Below, one piece after another: positions 11,560 through 26,786 of a stretch of DNA of 64,000 nucleotides. A program made the position numbers and the translations under genes. Source of the DNA: Gadus chalcogrammus (lineage: Eukaryota > Chordata > Actinopteri > Gadiformes > Gadidae); the NCBI RefSeq assembly GCF_026213295.1, contig NC_079412.1:5114383-5178382 (forward strand), given 5' to 3'. The notes beneath the pieces were generated by a model. The model ran no database searches and had not been told where the DNA came from. It saw only the letters and a list, made by a program, of their open reading frames with translations. The stretch's first letter is position 1. Each line of letters begins with the position of its first letter.

Positions 11560-12595
11560 AACAATCAAGATACAATTGTTTTGGGACAGCTTGTTACGGT
11601 TTCTATTTATTGCATATGAAATACTGGGTGAAACATTCAAAGATACTTGTTTCGCAATCACATATAGAAGGTATAAATGTTCCTGTATGCATATAGGCAT
11701 GAATAATTGTACATCTGTTCTACAGTGTTGCTTTTTGCTATTTATTTGCTGCTCTGCCATACCTTACTTGTACCAATAAGGATTGCTTCTTCTTGAGCCA
11801 GTCACATCTATGATTGTTTGATCTTACCTATTTTATAACCTTTAAATATTCGACCTTTATGGCCCGCCTTTGCAGCTTCCGCTTCCTCTACACGTTCAAA
11901 TTGCACAAATCCAAACCCACGGAACATGGACACCCCTGTAAAAGGACGATTTCAGTTGGACACTTTCCAGGTCATACTTAAGGTTTGCAAGGCCTTAAAC
12001 CAATTAAAACAGTCTGAAAAAGCATAAATGTTTCCTCTGCATTCACCAGCACTACCAAAAGAAAAATAACTTGAGGGACAAAAGTGGTGCGGGTGATAAA
12101 ACCATCATCGCCCATTTCACAACTCTAAACTCAATCAGGTAAATGTATTATATAATGATTATATGCTATACGATGTTATTTGTTTTATTAAAGTCAAATG
12201 TGGTGCGATTAACTGAATATGAATCCAGAGAAAGCCATTTACAATTGTATTGAATAAATGGCCAGAGGAAACACTGATGCATGCAATAGAGTTATACAAA
12301 GCAAATACAAAAAACAAAAGTTAAATATTCTATTAACAACCAAGCAATATCCTACAAGACAATAAGACATAGATAAGTTAAGATAAAAAGTATGTACTCT
12401 ATTCCAACATTGCCCTAAATACTGACCGATTATTTTTCCATATTGGCTGAAAATGTCTTCCAAGTCCTTTTTCTCCATGTCCGATGTTGGCAGGTTCCCA
12501 ACGAAAATCCTCCTCTCCATATCTCTGGGATCTTTACTGCTGCAGGAGCGGGAGAAGTTTCCTGGAGACGAGCTGTGGCTTCTCCGGCGAGACAT
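1779..12595 (-). CDS. ncoa5: Nuclear receptor coactivator 5, 5' seven coding exons (partial, continues before base 1)
   Basis: Coding exons in transcript order: 12595-12427, 11935-11828, 11116-11053, 9729-9421, 3753-3635, 2704-2575 and 1978-1779. Each has AG and GT borders and the phases join without a break (1,1,2,2,1,2, last exon leaving phase 1). Exons 1-2 encode an RNA-recognition motif with RNP2-like RIFVGNL and RNP1-like RGFGFVQF. Exon 3 starts with DVNMAVEGRQ. Exon 4 is an Arg/Asp/Ser/Pro-rich low-complexity region ending in eight DPRG repeats. Exons 5-6 carry ELYRQYFEELQRRYDTERP and VDCSVIVVNK. Exon 7 encodes EYAETVGRKVRDLGMVVDLI to the stretch ending ILFGTPQ, the anticodon-binding-like domain known from human NCOA5. 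The family is a nuclear coregulator acting with oestrogen and orphan receptors. The start at 12595 (MSRRRSHSSS) is the first ATG in the frame; the codon at 12607 is GTG. The C-terminal part with the LxxLL motif is outside the window. Human NCOA5, as I recall it, lacks this RRM. Confidence 0.93.
2701..3145. repeat. 59-base minisatellite, eight copies, starting inside the exon 6 acceptor of ncoa5
   Basis: The unit TCACCTACAGAGATCAGCG begins at 2701, 2760, 2819, 2878, 2937, 2996, 3055 and 3111. All units are 59 bases except the one starting at 3055, which is 56. Units differ by a few bases (ACGCG or ACACA in the middle). On the minus strand each unit holds GTTAACGCTGATCTCTGTAG followed by GTGAGC, or GTGATC in the last copy. 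The first copy is the genuine splice acceptor of the exon ending at 2704. Confidence 0.95.
3146..3634. other. ncoa5 intron 5 unique sequence
   Basis: No gene, clear transposon end or tandem array was seen here. Confidence 0.5.
4143..5521 (+). mobile_element. Non-autonomous PIF/Harbinger element with TTA target site duplication
   Basis: TTA precedes the element (4140-4142) and follows it (5522-5524). The left end is CTGTCCGTCCACACCAGAAG; the right end on the other strand is CTGTACGTCCACACCAGGAG. Subterminal regions on both sides carry many copies of GAGCGACCA and its complement. A truncated MADF-type reading frame sits inside, matching the accessory Myb/MADF gene of Harbinger elements. GATA-rich simple repeats fill 4820-5030. 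Confidence 0.8.
4442..4573 (+). pseudogene. MADF-domain protein fragment of the Harbinger element
   Basis: The frame encodes MSAEVLIAAVTGHPVLYEPT, then LFQFRDRNA and a tryptophan: the first helix of a MADF/Myb-SANT-like domain. It stops after 43 residues, so most of the domain is missing. Harbinger transposons carry such a DNA-binding accessory protein besides the transposase. Confidence 0.55.
6128..7248. mobile_element. hAT-type MITE with 8-base duplication GTTTTGAC
   Basis: GTTTTGAC occurs at 6120-6127 and at 7249-7256. The left end is TGGAGATGCTCTGAT and the right end, complemented, TAGAGATGCTCCGAT. No transposase frame was seen. A younger hAT element is inserted within it at 6467-7031. 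Confidence 0.8.
6467..7031. mobile_element. hAT-type MITE nested in the previous one, 8-base duplication GTATTCGC
   Basis: GTATTCGC flanks both ends (6459-6466 and 7032-7039). Terminal inverted repeats are TAGGGATGCACCGATCCG and its near-complement. Subterminal CGATACCGATA repeats follow on both sides. It is non-coding and 565 bases long. Confidence 0.9.
7528..7600. mobile_element. hAT terminal fragment (GGCTGCAACTAACGATTATT type)
   Basis: The sequence has the common hAT end GGGCTGCAACTAACGATTAT followed by ATCGATTAATC repeats. No matching second end was found nearby. Confidence 0.55.
7792..8684. mobile_element. hAT-type element with 8-base duplication ACGTGAGG
   Basis: ACGTGAGG is present at 7784-7791 and 8685-8692. 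Ends are TAGGAATGCGCGATATAAAC and, complemented, TAGGGATGGGCGATATGGCC. Subterminal runs of ATATCG and CGATATA occur on both sides. The interior holds a roughly 62-base tandem array (7905-8165). Confidence 0.88.
7905..8165. repeat. About 62-base minisatellite inside the hAT element
   Basis: AAAGAGCCACGAGCTGCAAC followed by an ACGCATCGTCCGCGACCCGC block recurs four to five times with small changes. The short frames across it are by-products of the repeat. Confidence 0.85.
8693..9420. other. ncoa5 intron 4 unique sequence
   Basis: No gene or clear transposon end was seen before the exon 4 donor. Confidence 0.5.
9425..9534 (-). repeat. Coding minisatellite (12-base unit, DPRG repeats) in ncoa5 exon 4
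   Basis: The minus strand has eight successive 12-base units close to GACCCCAGAGGA. They are read in frame as Asp-Pro-Arg-Gly and end at DPSFR just before the splice donor. Third-position differences (CCC or CCG next to AGA, CGA or CGG) separate the units, so the array is not a sequencing stutter. The repeats extend the Arg/Asp-rich region that is also low complexity in mammals. Confidence 0.9.
9730..11052. other. ncoa5 intron 3
   Basis: Mostly unremarkable A/T-rich sequence. A 125-codon open frame at 10245-10622 resembles no family I know and is probably chance. Confidence 0.5.
11497..11555. repeat. CA microsatellite in ncoa5 intron 2
   Basis: Nearly pure CA dinucleotides with a few interruptions near the start. 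Confidence 0.95.
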
Positions 12596-13634
12596 GACTA
12601 ATTCCACGAGATTCCTTTAAGGTTTCGGTTTTTAAATGTTTTAAAAATGCTTGCTCAAACGTACGTGTTGCGTCTGTAAAATTCCGTCCACAATCCTGCA
12701 AAGTATCAGCGGGGCAACAGAAACATATAATAATGCCATGGATGGACAAATTAAAACTTGAGCAGAACTTCCAGATGGCTAGAGTTGTGAAAATCGCGAA
12801 ATTCACACTGCAACATTTTCGAGTTTTCGATAGGTTGAATCGCAAATTATTTTTAGAAAGGGTCAGCAGATAAGTGTTGAAATACGTCAGATTAATACAC
12901 ATTTGATTTGTTCAAATATTAATTGTTAGTTGCGTTCATGAATAGAAGTTTGCTTTGCAACATTCTTTGATGCAAAAATACTGGCCATTGAGATTCTCAA
13001 TCAAACAGATCCAGATGAAATTTGTTCTTCTGTGGCCTTTTTCTTCGTAGCCATAGCCAAGTTCAAAAGGTTACCACAAATTGATGTAAATTATTTTCGA
13101 AACTTAAGAAATTAATAATTTAAAGGAATGTCTTGCAAAATTATAAGAAAACTCCAGAAAGGTTTCCGTAAACAATTGATCATCATAAAACTTTATAATT
13201 CTAGTTTCATTAATACAATACAACATGAAAATGGTCAAAGAAAAATAAGCAGTTGTCAATAATGCAGCCTTTTAAAATATATGGCTTAGTATGTTGCCTT
13301 TATGTGTGCTGGGTTTCATAATATCGACATTTTATATTTACTGGATAGATTATATTATGAAAATAGGAATGTGCATTTGCACCTTTGTATTGATACATTT
13401 CACAGTTCAGGGAGTAGCCTGATGCATAGTAGCATACCTTGTTTTCTCTCTGGCTGTCCTGTGTGTTGCTCCCGCATAATAATGAAACTGCTGTCTTGAT
13501 AACTCTGCAAGAGAAAAATATATATGAATCAATTTGGTGGATAAGAATACCGGCTTTATTTCAATTTATTTCAACATTATTCCCATTCACTGTTTGGCCA
13601 TTTTCTTCCATTAAATAAGAATGACTTTTGTTGA

Positions 13635-14275
13635 TTTAAGATTAATTAGGGTAATAGGGTTCCTACTAAAACCGTAGGAACCCTATTTTAATTGTCAGTA
13701 TTATTAAGGGTCCTACGAAAAATTGTGTCAAAAACGTAGGCTCGGCTGTCGAATATGGCTACAAAGAGTAGATTCCATAGTATACCCATGCCAAATTCCA
13801 AGTCTATATCTGAAAAAGAAAATATGCAGAATTTTTCTGACGTTGCTTTTCTGATTCTCGGACTGTCTCCAAAGCAGGCTGGGCCTTAAAGCGGTACACA
13901 AGTAATTTCGTAAATGTCCGTTTTGACAGTGGGCTTTGACACAGTATGCTTAGAAACATGGTTGCTGATTGTTTTGATATGTCAACCTCCGGTAAACCAG
14001 TTTTTAAGGCATACTAATGCCATTAACCTTAACGACCAGGCTCACCATAATTCCAAGAACGAAATACTTATGTTTCTCAAAATTTAATCTATTCTGCCCT
14101 TAGCAGTCAACACGTCCACATAGTGTAGTGGTATTGCTTGGATTCATGATCACGGGGTCGCTGGTTCACGTACAACCTCAACCAACTATTCTGTGAGACC
14201 TGGCATGGAATGACATCAAATATTGTTTGTATTCATTAGATCAACCGTCACAATGTCATGGTTGCTTGCAATTTC
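13635..14275. repeat. Diverged dispersed repeat, copy B
   Basis: This is the undivided relative of the repeat at 4030-7515. It has GGTTCCTACTAAAACCGTAGGAACC near the start as an imperfect palindrome, GGCTACAAAGAGTAGATTCC in the middle, and a tail with CATAGTGTAGTGGTATTGC and GGTTCACGTAC. The tail loosely resembles A and B boxes of a tRNA promoter. The region from 12601 to 13634 before it shows no gene. Confidence 0.6.
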
Positions 14276-14432
14276 ATTTTATTTTAATTGTGGTTTAAGA
14301 GCCAGAACACCAAAAATAAAACATTTATATACATTTTAATATATTAAGTAGTCATATCAGGTTTAAGATTAATATCAAAAGTGGCCAAATCTGGGTGAAC
14401 TTTTGCATTTGTTTCGACTAATCATGCTGCTG

Positions 14433-14763
14433 AAACGATAGTTACGTATTGTAACTCTAGATTATATGAGTATAGGCGCAGCCTTTTAAGGCTATCGCTA
14501 TTGGGTTATCCCTAGGCGTGAGCCGTAGCACTGAAAGATTTGTAATCCCCGACCACCAACAGCGTGGGCCTCAATTACGTCCACGTGCGGCGTGCCTCAA
14601 CGACGTCCGCATTTCGCAGATATAGTCGGGCGCCGGCAGACGTTCTGCTCCCAATAAACAGCTTTTCTTCAGCTATTTAAAGGACAATGAGGCCGACACT
14701 TAAAAGGCTGCGCCTATACTGATAGAATCTGGAGTTACAACACGTAACTATCGTTTCAGCCAT
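14433..14763. mobile_element. Foldback/MITE-like element with about 60-base inverted ends
   Basis: Left sequence TGAAACGATAGTTACGTATT through AGTATAGGCGCAGCCTTTTA recurs inverted on the right (AAAAGGCTGCGCCTATACTG to CGTAACTATCGTTTCA) with small changes. The middle is GC-rich and non-coding. No clear target duplication was found, so the superfamily is open. Confidence 0.75.
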
Positions 14764-15930
14764 TTACTGTACAATTCAGAATTGAATGAGAGGAGGGCTG
14801 AGGAGGGCCGTCAATCAAATATCGCGCTTCAGAAACGGCCAATCATAGGAAAGCCCGCCCTGCCTTGGTTCCCTCCCCCATAGTGCCTAAACTAAATTCG
14901 CGAGCGAGAGCAGAACATCATTCGCGAGAGGCTGTTACGCGCGCGTAGAGATCATTTGCGCGCTCGCAGTTAATATCTACGCGTGTGGAATAATATAATA
15001 CGCCCGAATGCATCTTTTATCACATTAGTGAATTATGGCACTAATGTGTCGCCATAATCAACCACTTCTGAAATCGTAATTCACTCTCGCAAATTAGCTT
15101 TCTTCTGTGAGATACCTCTGTAAATAAATAGGCCGTAACTCCGCCCCCTTTAGTTGATAGCTTCCGCCCCAGGGTCTATGCCGCCTCCCCCCAGAAATTC
15201 TGCAAAAACATTTGATTGTTGTATCTAAGATTATACATTATGAAATTATAAATGAAGTCATACATTAACAACTGGTCATTCCTTATACAAACATGTTATA
15301 CTAGGAATAGGTAACAAACTTAAATTATGTTTAGACTGCCGCATTTTGCATCCGAAATGAATAAGCCATATTTCAGTACATTTATTACGTTGCACATTTT
15401 CCTCGAAACCTACTCAAAGGGGAACTCTGCTCGGTGAAGGCAGTTTAGTCAGAGTTGGTTATGGCGAGCTAACCTTGATGTAGGGTTAACTTCACCAAGG
15501 CGCCGTAAGCTGAGCGCCAGCATGAGGAATGACAGGTTTAATTATACCTATTGATACTAGATCTTTGGTAGCCTTTCCGCTTTTAACTTAGAAACACGAC
15601 AGTCGTCTCTCCAGTGGCTTTTTAAACGGGTCTTTTTAACGCTGATCCTCGTGTTTTGGTCATTTTAAGAGGTACGATGAGCTAACCTGTTAGCCGTCAG
15701 CTAACTCAACTAAAATGGTACAATCCACCACCTTCAATTTAATTTGCCTGAAAACGTGCTCGAATATCCCTTACCCGTATTGTGTGTCTGTTTATTTGTA
15801 ACCGACGTATTTACCTTGAATTTTCCTTTATCCTTTAGTTTAGATTATGTCAAAGCAGACATGTAGCGCGTCGCCTCTTTCCCGGCGCAAGCACAATGCT
15901 CTTCTTCGGCCAGAATCCAAACGGCCAACC
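14764..15930. promoter_or_regulatory. Non-coding region, possible ncoa5 promoter zone
   Basis: No gene was found. There is a CpG-containing patch at about 14880-14990 with CGCGAGCGAGAG and TTTGCGCGCTCGC, upstream of minus-strand ncoa5. A role as promoter is only inferred from position and composition. Confidence 0.2.
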
Positions 15931-15934
15931 ATGG

Positions 15935-16240
15935 TGCTCTGAGAGTACTACTACCACCTAGTGGTCGAACATGGTGCTCTGAGAGGACTACTGCTGCCTA
16001 GTGGTCGACCCTGGTCCTCTGAGGGCCGGGGACTACTGGTTCTGAGGGGAATACTGCCGCCTAGTGGTCGTCCCTAGTGCCCTGAGGGGACTACTGGTTC
16101 TGAGGGGACTGCTGCCGGATAGTGGCCAACCCTTGTGCTTTGAGGGGCCTACTGCCACATAGCGGCCAACCCTTGTGCTCTGAGGGGATTAGTGGCCGAC
16201 CCTGGTGCTCTGAGGGGAATACTGCCGCATAGTGTCAGGT
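15935..16240. repeat. Irregular minisatellite (GTGCTCTGAGGGGACTACTG type)
   Basis: About six to eight diverged units combine TGGTGCTCTGAG, GGACTACTGCCGCC and TAGTGGTCGACC in variable order. It is intergenic between ncoa5 and the THAP gene. The sequence from 16241 to 16973 shows no gene. Confidence 0.8.
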
Positions 16241-16973
16241 CCAATTACACATTTCATGATTTCTCCCAGAACATAATCAAGCATAATTTTGTATTGTATT
16301 ATTAACGAGTGTCAACTGTCTTAAAATACTATATAAAATACAGTTGGATTTACTGCAAAAGTATAGGCCACATTTTATTCTAAGGCAAAAATGACATCCA
16401 ACATTGGATCCACAATGCATATCTGTTCATCTTAATTCACCTTAACATATTGCCTATGGGATATTGTCAGGCAAAGTGAGGAAACATATACTAACCCCAA
16501 CAAAATGTAACTTGCGTCTTGGTGTGGACTTGTATCTGTCGGCTAGGCACAGACCCCATGGTTTAGGGACAACTGAAAGTCTTGCACTGTAAGGCAGCTA
16601 TTTTCTGATTAAGGGCTAGGCTATTATTTTATGTCATCTTTCCATATTTGATTGGCATCATACAGAGACCCAAACTAACAATGATGATATACATTTTTAC
16701 AGTACATTTTGATGAGAGCCTTAGGCATGTCCTAAAATTCCTAACCCTAATTAATTTAAAAAATCGGTCATCGGTTATTATATCACATTCTTATTCCAAA
16801 CTTGAATTTAATTATTTACGATGTGATATGTTTTTTATTTTCAAGAGCAGCTATTCAGATATGCTGAAACCATGTGAAATGCTAGAATTCTTTTCAATGA
16901 TAAATACTTCATTTTGCCCAGCCCTAATACGTTTGCAACGGGAAACGCTCATCCCCCCAACGACGGAGCCATT

Positions 16974-19590
16974 CTATGGTGTTGACTTTGCAGCATAGGC
17001 ACCCTTTGCACCAATGGTGGCTTGTAAACTGTCCCCCCCTCCTGTGGTCCGCTGTGGCCCCCTGTCCAGTCCGTTCCTCCTCAGGGGGGTCAGCTTCCTG
17101 AGGCAGCGTAACGACGGCAGAGGCTGATTCTGTGCCCTGAGCATCATGTACCCCTTGACCCCGCACGCCGCCCTGAGCTGCCGGGCCTTCTCCATGGTCT
17201 CACTCGACCACTTGACGCCTCGGCCACTCTTCCGGCCGAGCCTGGCCAGCTGATTGGTGTTGAACACCTTCTCAATGTTCTGCACCAGGTTCTGCTTCTC
17301 ACGCTCCAGCCTGTGTTTCTCCCGCCGCTCGGTCACCACTGCCCGGAGGAGAATCCCGATTCGCTCGTCCTTCTTTCTCATGGCGTCCTTCAAATGTGCA
17401 ACCTCACAACCGGGCAAATAAGTGTTTGTGTTTGCCGTGGATTGGCCGTTCTCCTTTGGTTGTTCTGATGGCGGCTCTGGTGAGGGCTCGCACAGGGCCG
17501 GGGGTAGGTCCTCAGTGTCGAGTGGTCGTAGAAAAACACAATGTAGAGGCAGTCCAAAGTTCTCTGGTTTTAGTATTGCATCACCTGGGCCATCGTCCGT
17601 ATTGAAATGGTACCCTACAATAATGGGGACAATCTACAATTAATAATGATATGATTGTCATTGATCTACATGTGGTACCAAATGTAAAGTATCGATTGAT
17701 TATATTGACTAAAGCAACAGGCTGCCCTGCTGTTTGCTGTGAACAATAAGTAAAAGTCAGCATAAGAAAATAATAAATTGATTAATTGATTAACTGTATA
17801 GTGTCTGTATAGTTGTCATCCGGCCGTTTTGAAATTTGGTCACTACAATTTATGGTTGGCCAAAGGGTTTTGGGTCACAAGTCAGGCTGTGATTGGATTT
17901 TGCACAAAAGAAAGGCCGATGGAATGCAGACAACATCTAGCCTGTTGGAATTTTTAGGGAAAGCCCATACTGAGGATGCAAACACACCTTTTGGAAAACT
18001 GGGGAAATCTGACATAGTAGAAATAATTAAAAGGACCTGGTCTCTTAAAATGATCAAACTTGGCTATTTTCTATTATAACAGCGTGCTATAATAAGAATG
18101 TTGTGAAAACATTGGAGTCTGCAACATCCACTTTATTTCTACAAAAAACACGATAAGTAGCTATCTTATGTAATATTTCCAAATGGGATAAATGGAGTAC
18201 ACAAACCCCGGACCAATTAGGTCAATGGTCCAACTTCCAACTTGATCCAACACATGTAGCAGTACTCTCATATATTAGCAAGCAATAGGACGCTTTACAT
18301 TGGACATTTCATCAACAGCTGTTCTTACCATTATCTTCTTTCTCTGTGGGCCCCTTCTCTGAACTCTGGCTATAGGAGTGTTCAACACTGTGTCTTTCTG
18401 GCAGAGGGGAGTGAACTAGTGTTTTCGTCAGATTCTCCACTATTTGTCGTAGCGTCTTGTTTTTCTTAAAGTGGTTGAACTTGGTTGGAATTGCATTGGG
18501 CTTCAACTTCCTTAGGTTGTCCATGCGCCTGGACTCGTACTGCGACTCCTCGAAGTGGTCCTAAACAGGGTAGCAGAATAAAAATAAATTTAGAACAAAC
18601 AGATTATAAAGCAAAGAGATCATTGACAAAAGGCAGATGAGGCAGTTAATCAAAATGTAACGATTCATTCTTTTAGGTTGCTTTTCTGGACTTTTCATGG
18701 GTTACCTATTCAATCTTCTACAGATACCAAACATTTAAATGATCAGCTGTTGAGGCACCAGTTGCTTAGCAACAGACCCACTGCATAATTAATAGGATTA
18801 TGAGTGGGTGGGAGAACGGAAATGTATACCTGTTTGTCTCAAACAAATCAAAAGTGAATTTTCTAGATATTAATTAATAATTAGAGTATTGTAAATCATA
18901 ATTAACATACTTTGTTTATTATGATCATAATGTTTTATGAACTTAAATTGTTAATTTGTGACAAACCGCTCATCAGAATCTAGTGATAAAATATAGCCTT
19001 ATAATTCGATGTAAATAGGCCTACTGCATTAGGCATAAATATTTAGTTTTCTTTTATCACAGACACATATATTGACAGATGTTATTTTCTTTACCTTGCA
19101 TTAGGCATGTTATGCCTGTTATATGATCACCTGGCATTTACTATGACTTATCTTATGACTTATAAAATGATGTAGCAAGACAACTAAAGGCAACATTTTG
19201 CATAATGTATTTTAGGTTCAAAATAAAGTGCAGCAACGTTACCCAAGGGGGCATACTTTCCAATAGATTTTAATAATATCTGTAAAATGAAAAGGGTTTG
19301 TAACGATCGGCCCAATGATTAGTCCAGTCAAACGTATTGGACTAATTATTGACTCAATAAACCACTGCAGAGAGGTGCGGTTCGGGACCCACAGAGAGGT
19401 GTGGGTCGGGACCAGGGAGTCTGTAGAGACAGATCACCTCGCAGAGCCTCGACCTGTCGTGGGCTTTCCAGTTGCGCCTTCCAACCATTTTCTCCCATAT
19501 CTCTCTTCTGACAGGATCTCGGGGAAAACAATGCAATTTCTTCCCCTTCTCGTTGCGACTGGAACAGCCTGTGGCCGAGCAGCCTCCCAT
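16974..19590 (-). CDS. THAP-domain protein with P-element-transposase-like C-terminal segment
   Basis: Three coding exons, 19590-19438, 18560-18329 and 17614-16974, join in phases 0 and 1 to give about 341 residues. Exon 1 begins MGGCSATGCSSRN and exon 2 begins DHFEESQYESRR, forming a C2CH zinc-binding THAP domain (Cys4, Cys9, Cys50, His53) that closes with LKPNAIPTKF. Exon 3 has a charged coiled coil (about KDERIGILLRAVVTERREKH) and then VKWSSETMEKARQLRAACGV and LPLPSLRCLRKL, matching the segment that precedes the catalytic domain in P-element transposases and THAP9. The catalytic domain itself is absent and the frame ends at a TAG. THAP proteins bind DNA in the nucleus. I cannot assign it to a numbered THAP gene. 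It lies head to head with capza1. It could be a domesticated gene or a transposon remnant; intact splice sites and frame favour a working gene. Confidence 0.82.
17615..18328. other. THAP gene intron 2
   Basis: Plain intron sequence; the short open frames seen here match no known family. Confidence 0.5.
18561..19437. other. THAP gene intron 1
   Basis: A/T-rich, with no recognisable element. Confidence 0.5.
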
Positions 19591-19817
19591 GTTGACAGCC
19601 CTCACGAGGAGCCAACACACGCGGATCACTGGCGTTAAACGACCAATGCGGTTTAGGTCTCCAACAAGTTATGTAATTTGGTCTCCCAGCATGTATTCGC
19701 TTTTTTTTAACCAGGAGGAAACTCATTAAAACACGTGTTATGAGATTGCTGAAGGTTAACTCCACCATCCCGTCACATTGTTGGTTTGTTGCTGCTGTGT
19801 GGTGGCCCGTCGTGAAA

Positions 19818-19862
19818 GTGTTGCCAGATTGGGCCAGATTTCCCCGCCCAATCTGGCAACAC
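19818..19862. repeat. Inverted repeat of GTGTTGCCAGATTGGGC
   Basis: A 17-base arm and its exact complement are separated by 11 bases. Further copies of the same motif follow at about 19877-19920, including one facing the other way. Confidence 0.9.
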
Positions 19863-19963
19863 TGGCTATAGCGCGCTGCAGCCAGTGTTGCCATCAGTGT
19901 TGCCCAATCTGGCAACATTGCTTTCGTCACGTGACCACTGGGCTCTTCCTGCTTCAGGAATCA

Positions 19964-20369
19964 GGGTTGCCAGATAAGGACAATATGTGGGTTAGAAACA
20001 TAAGCTTTTTTTATATGACAGTAAAACGGTTAAACTCAATTTCAATTATTTCCCTCAAATATAAAACATGAACATGCATTACTATAATATTAATTTGATA
20101 CTGGTATTAGGTTGGAAATTTTGCAACCACGTGAATATATGACATTGTATTCCTCTTGATGTATCTCGTAAGCTGTATTCATTAACAGACACCACTCAAT
20201 GGTATCTATCGTTTGTCGGATGCATGATTATGGTATGTGATGCACTGTATGATATATAATATATAAATATAACGTTAGATAATATATATGATATACCTAA
20301 TATTTATATATAATAGTATATATATAAATTAAAAAATATTACACAGGATATATCCTACCTGGCAACCCC
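19964..20369. mobile_element. MITE-like element with GGGTTGCCAG ends
   Basis: The left end is GGGTTGCCAGATAAGGA; the right end on the other strand is GGGGTTGCCAGGTAGGATA. The interior is A/T-rich and non-coding. No clear target duplication was found, so the superfamily is open. Confidence 0.5.
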
Positions 20370-20403
20370 AGCGCCTGTTCTGTTAACAGTTCAATGAGCC
20401 AAG

Positions 20404-25322
<4,919 letters not shown>

Positions 25323-26467
25323 AATGCAGTGCCTGTGACGGATGTGCTTGTTGTGTGTTCAAAGACACAACAGGGGGCGGGGGGGGGGGGGGATTGTTAA
25401 TGGGGGAGTAATTAATTTAAATGTCAATGAAAGATGCTCGAAATCTCGTAAGAAAGTTAATTTTTTCTTTTGTTTTTCTTTTTGGTCTTCTGCCAGGGAA
25501 TGGGCTTCACTTTAAGGGAATTGAGCGGTCTTATTTGCAAACAACTTATCTTGGAACAATTGATGCCTTCGGTGACACTGTGAAGGCTAGGGTTAGTTCC
25601 CTGCCACACACCACACACACACACTGTCTGACACCCCCCCTGTATAGTATGGTGTCGTACTGTCACACCACACCTCATGTAGCAAACATTTTAGATGGTG
25701 TATCGTAAGATGACATCCTTAATGGAGCTTCCATCACCACCATCATATAAAAAGACTGGTTGGTTGGTATAATGCCTGATATTTAATGACCCAGCTACCA
25801 ACTGCGTTGCATGATTTCCTCTTTTTATATGAGAAATAGCTGCAGTGTTTGTCAGCCAAAAGCCTCTCATTGGCTGACTGGATTTCATTAGTTGTGAAGC
25901 TCAAGGTGCAGGCTGGTTCTGGCTGCTCTCCTATGCAGAGTAAGGTCTCAGATATTGAGTCTGAATAACGTACACTCCCCTTGGCTTAAAAAGTATTCCC
26001 TGCCCACTGTTTGCCTTCAGCTTTTGCTATATTTTTTTATACAAAATATAAGTGCATACATTTAATATTCAAAAGGAATAAGTAATTAAACCAAATATTA
26101 TCTTGTATCTATTGGGTTATGCGAATTGTGTCCTAGTGTAACCATGTAGGAGCTGAAGATTATGGGTGCCAAATATTAACTGTTAATTGAAAAAAAAAAA
26201 TAATAATTAAATGGCAAAACAAAAGATCATCCCATATCTATTAATGCAAATAATCAGTTGATGAAGAAAATTCAATCGGATGCAATTTTGTTACATTGAA
26301 GCACACGTATAGATGAATATGAACACTTTGCATTTGTATAATATATCGTCTGTATGTGGGATATATATTTCTTGTGTCCAAAAATGTCAAACCATGAATA
26401 AAATATTCTGCCATCAGTGTTTGGGTTATGCCACTTTAGTAGAGGTATTTATGAGTGTATTCAACTA

Positions 26468-26511
<44 letters not shown>

Positions 26512-26786
26512 TTTTACTATCTTATCAAAACTTGTCATTTGATTAACTATAGTTATTGATTTTTGATGTTTGTTTATTTAAAATTTAGCCTAATCATCAG
26601 AGCAGACGGGAACAAGCAGATAAATCAACAGAAAACGGCCTATATCAATCAATTTTTATTTTCAAAAATATTAACATTTTCTTCTAGTCAATAATGAAGC
26701 ATTATGTATATTATTTGTATTTAATATATTTCACAATCATCTTTTGAATTGCCTTCAACGTTTGGCCACTTGGGAATTACTTAAAT
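25323..26786 (+). other. Presumed capza1 3' untranslated and downstream sequence
   Basis: No coding sequence was seen. A poly-G run (25374-25391) and an AT microsatellite (about 26471-26507) are present. AATAAA at 26397-26402 is one candidate polyadenylation signal; several A/T-rich alternatives exist. Confidence 0.35.

Larger units (their letters stand above)
19591..20403. promoter_or_regulatory. Shared head-to-head promoter region of the THAP gene and capza1
   Basis: The two start codons are 813 bases apart on opposite strands with nothing coding between them, so both promoters must lie here or in noncoding upstream exons. The interval holds several GTTGCCAGATTGGG motifs in both orientations (19818-19920), and a MITE-like unit up to 20369. 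Confidence 0.45.

Noticed and set aside
12596..12607. Longer ncoa5 start (MELVM...)
   Set aside because: The first codon is GTG; the first ATG at 12595 begins the expected protein.
19346..19930. 194-codon minus frame over THAP exon 1
   Set aside because: It is in another frame than the THAP domain and extends across inverted repeats.
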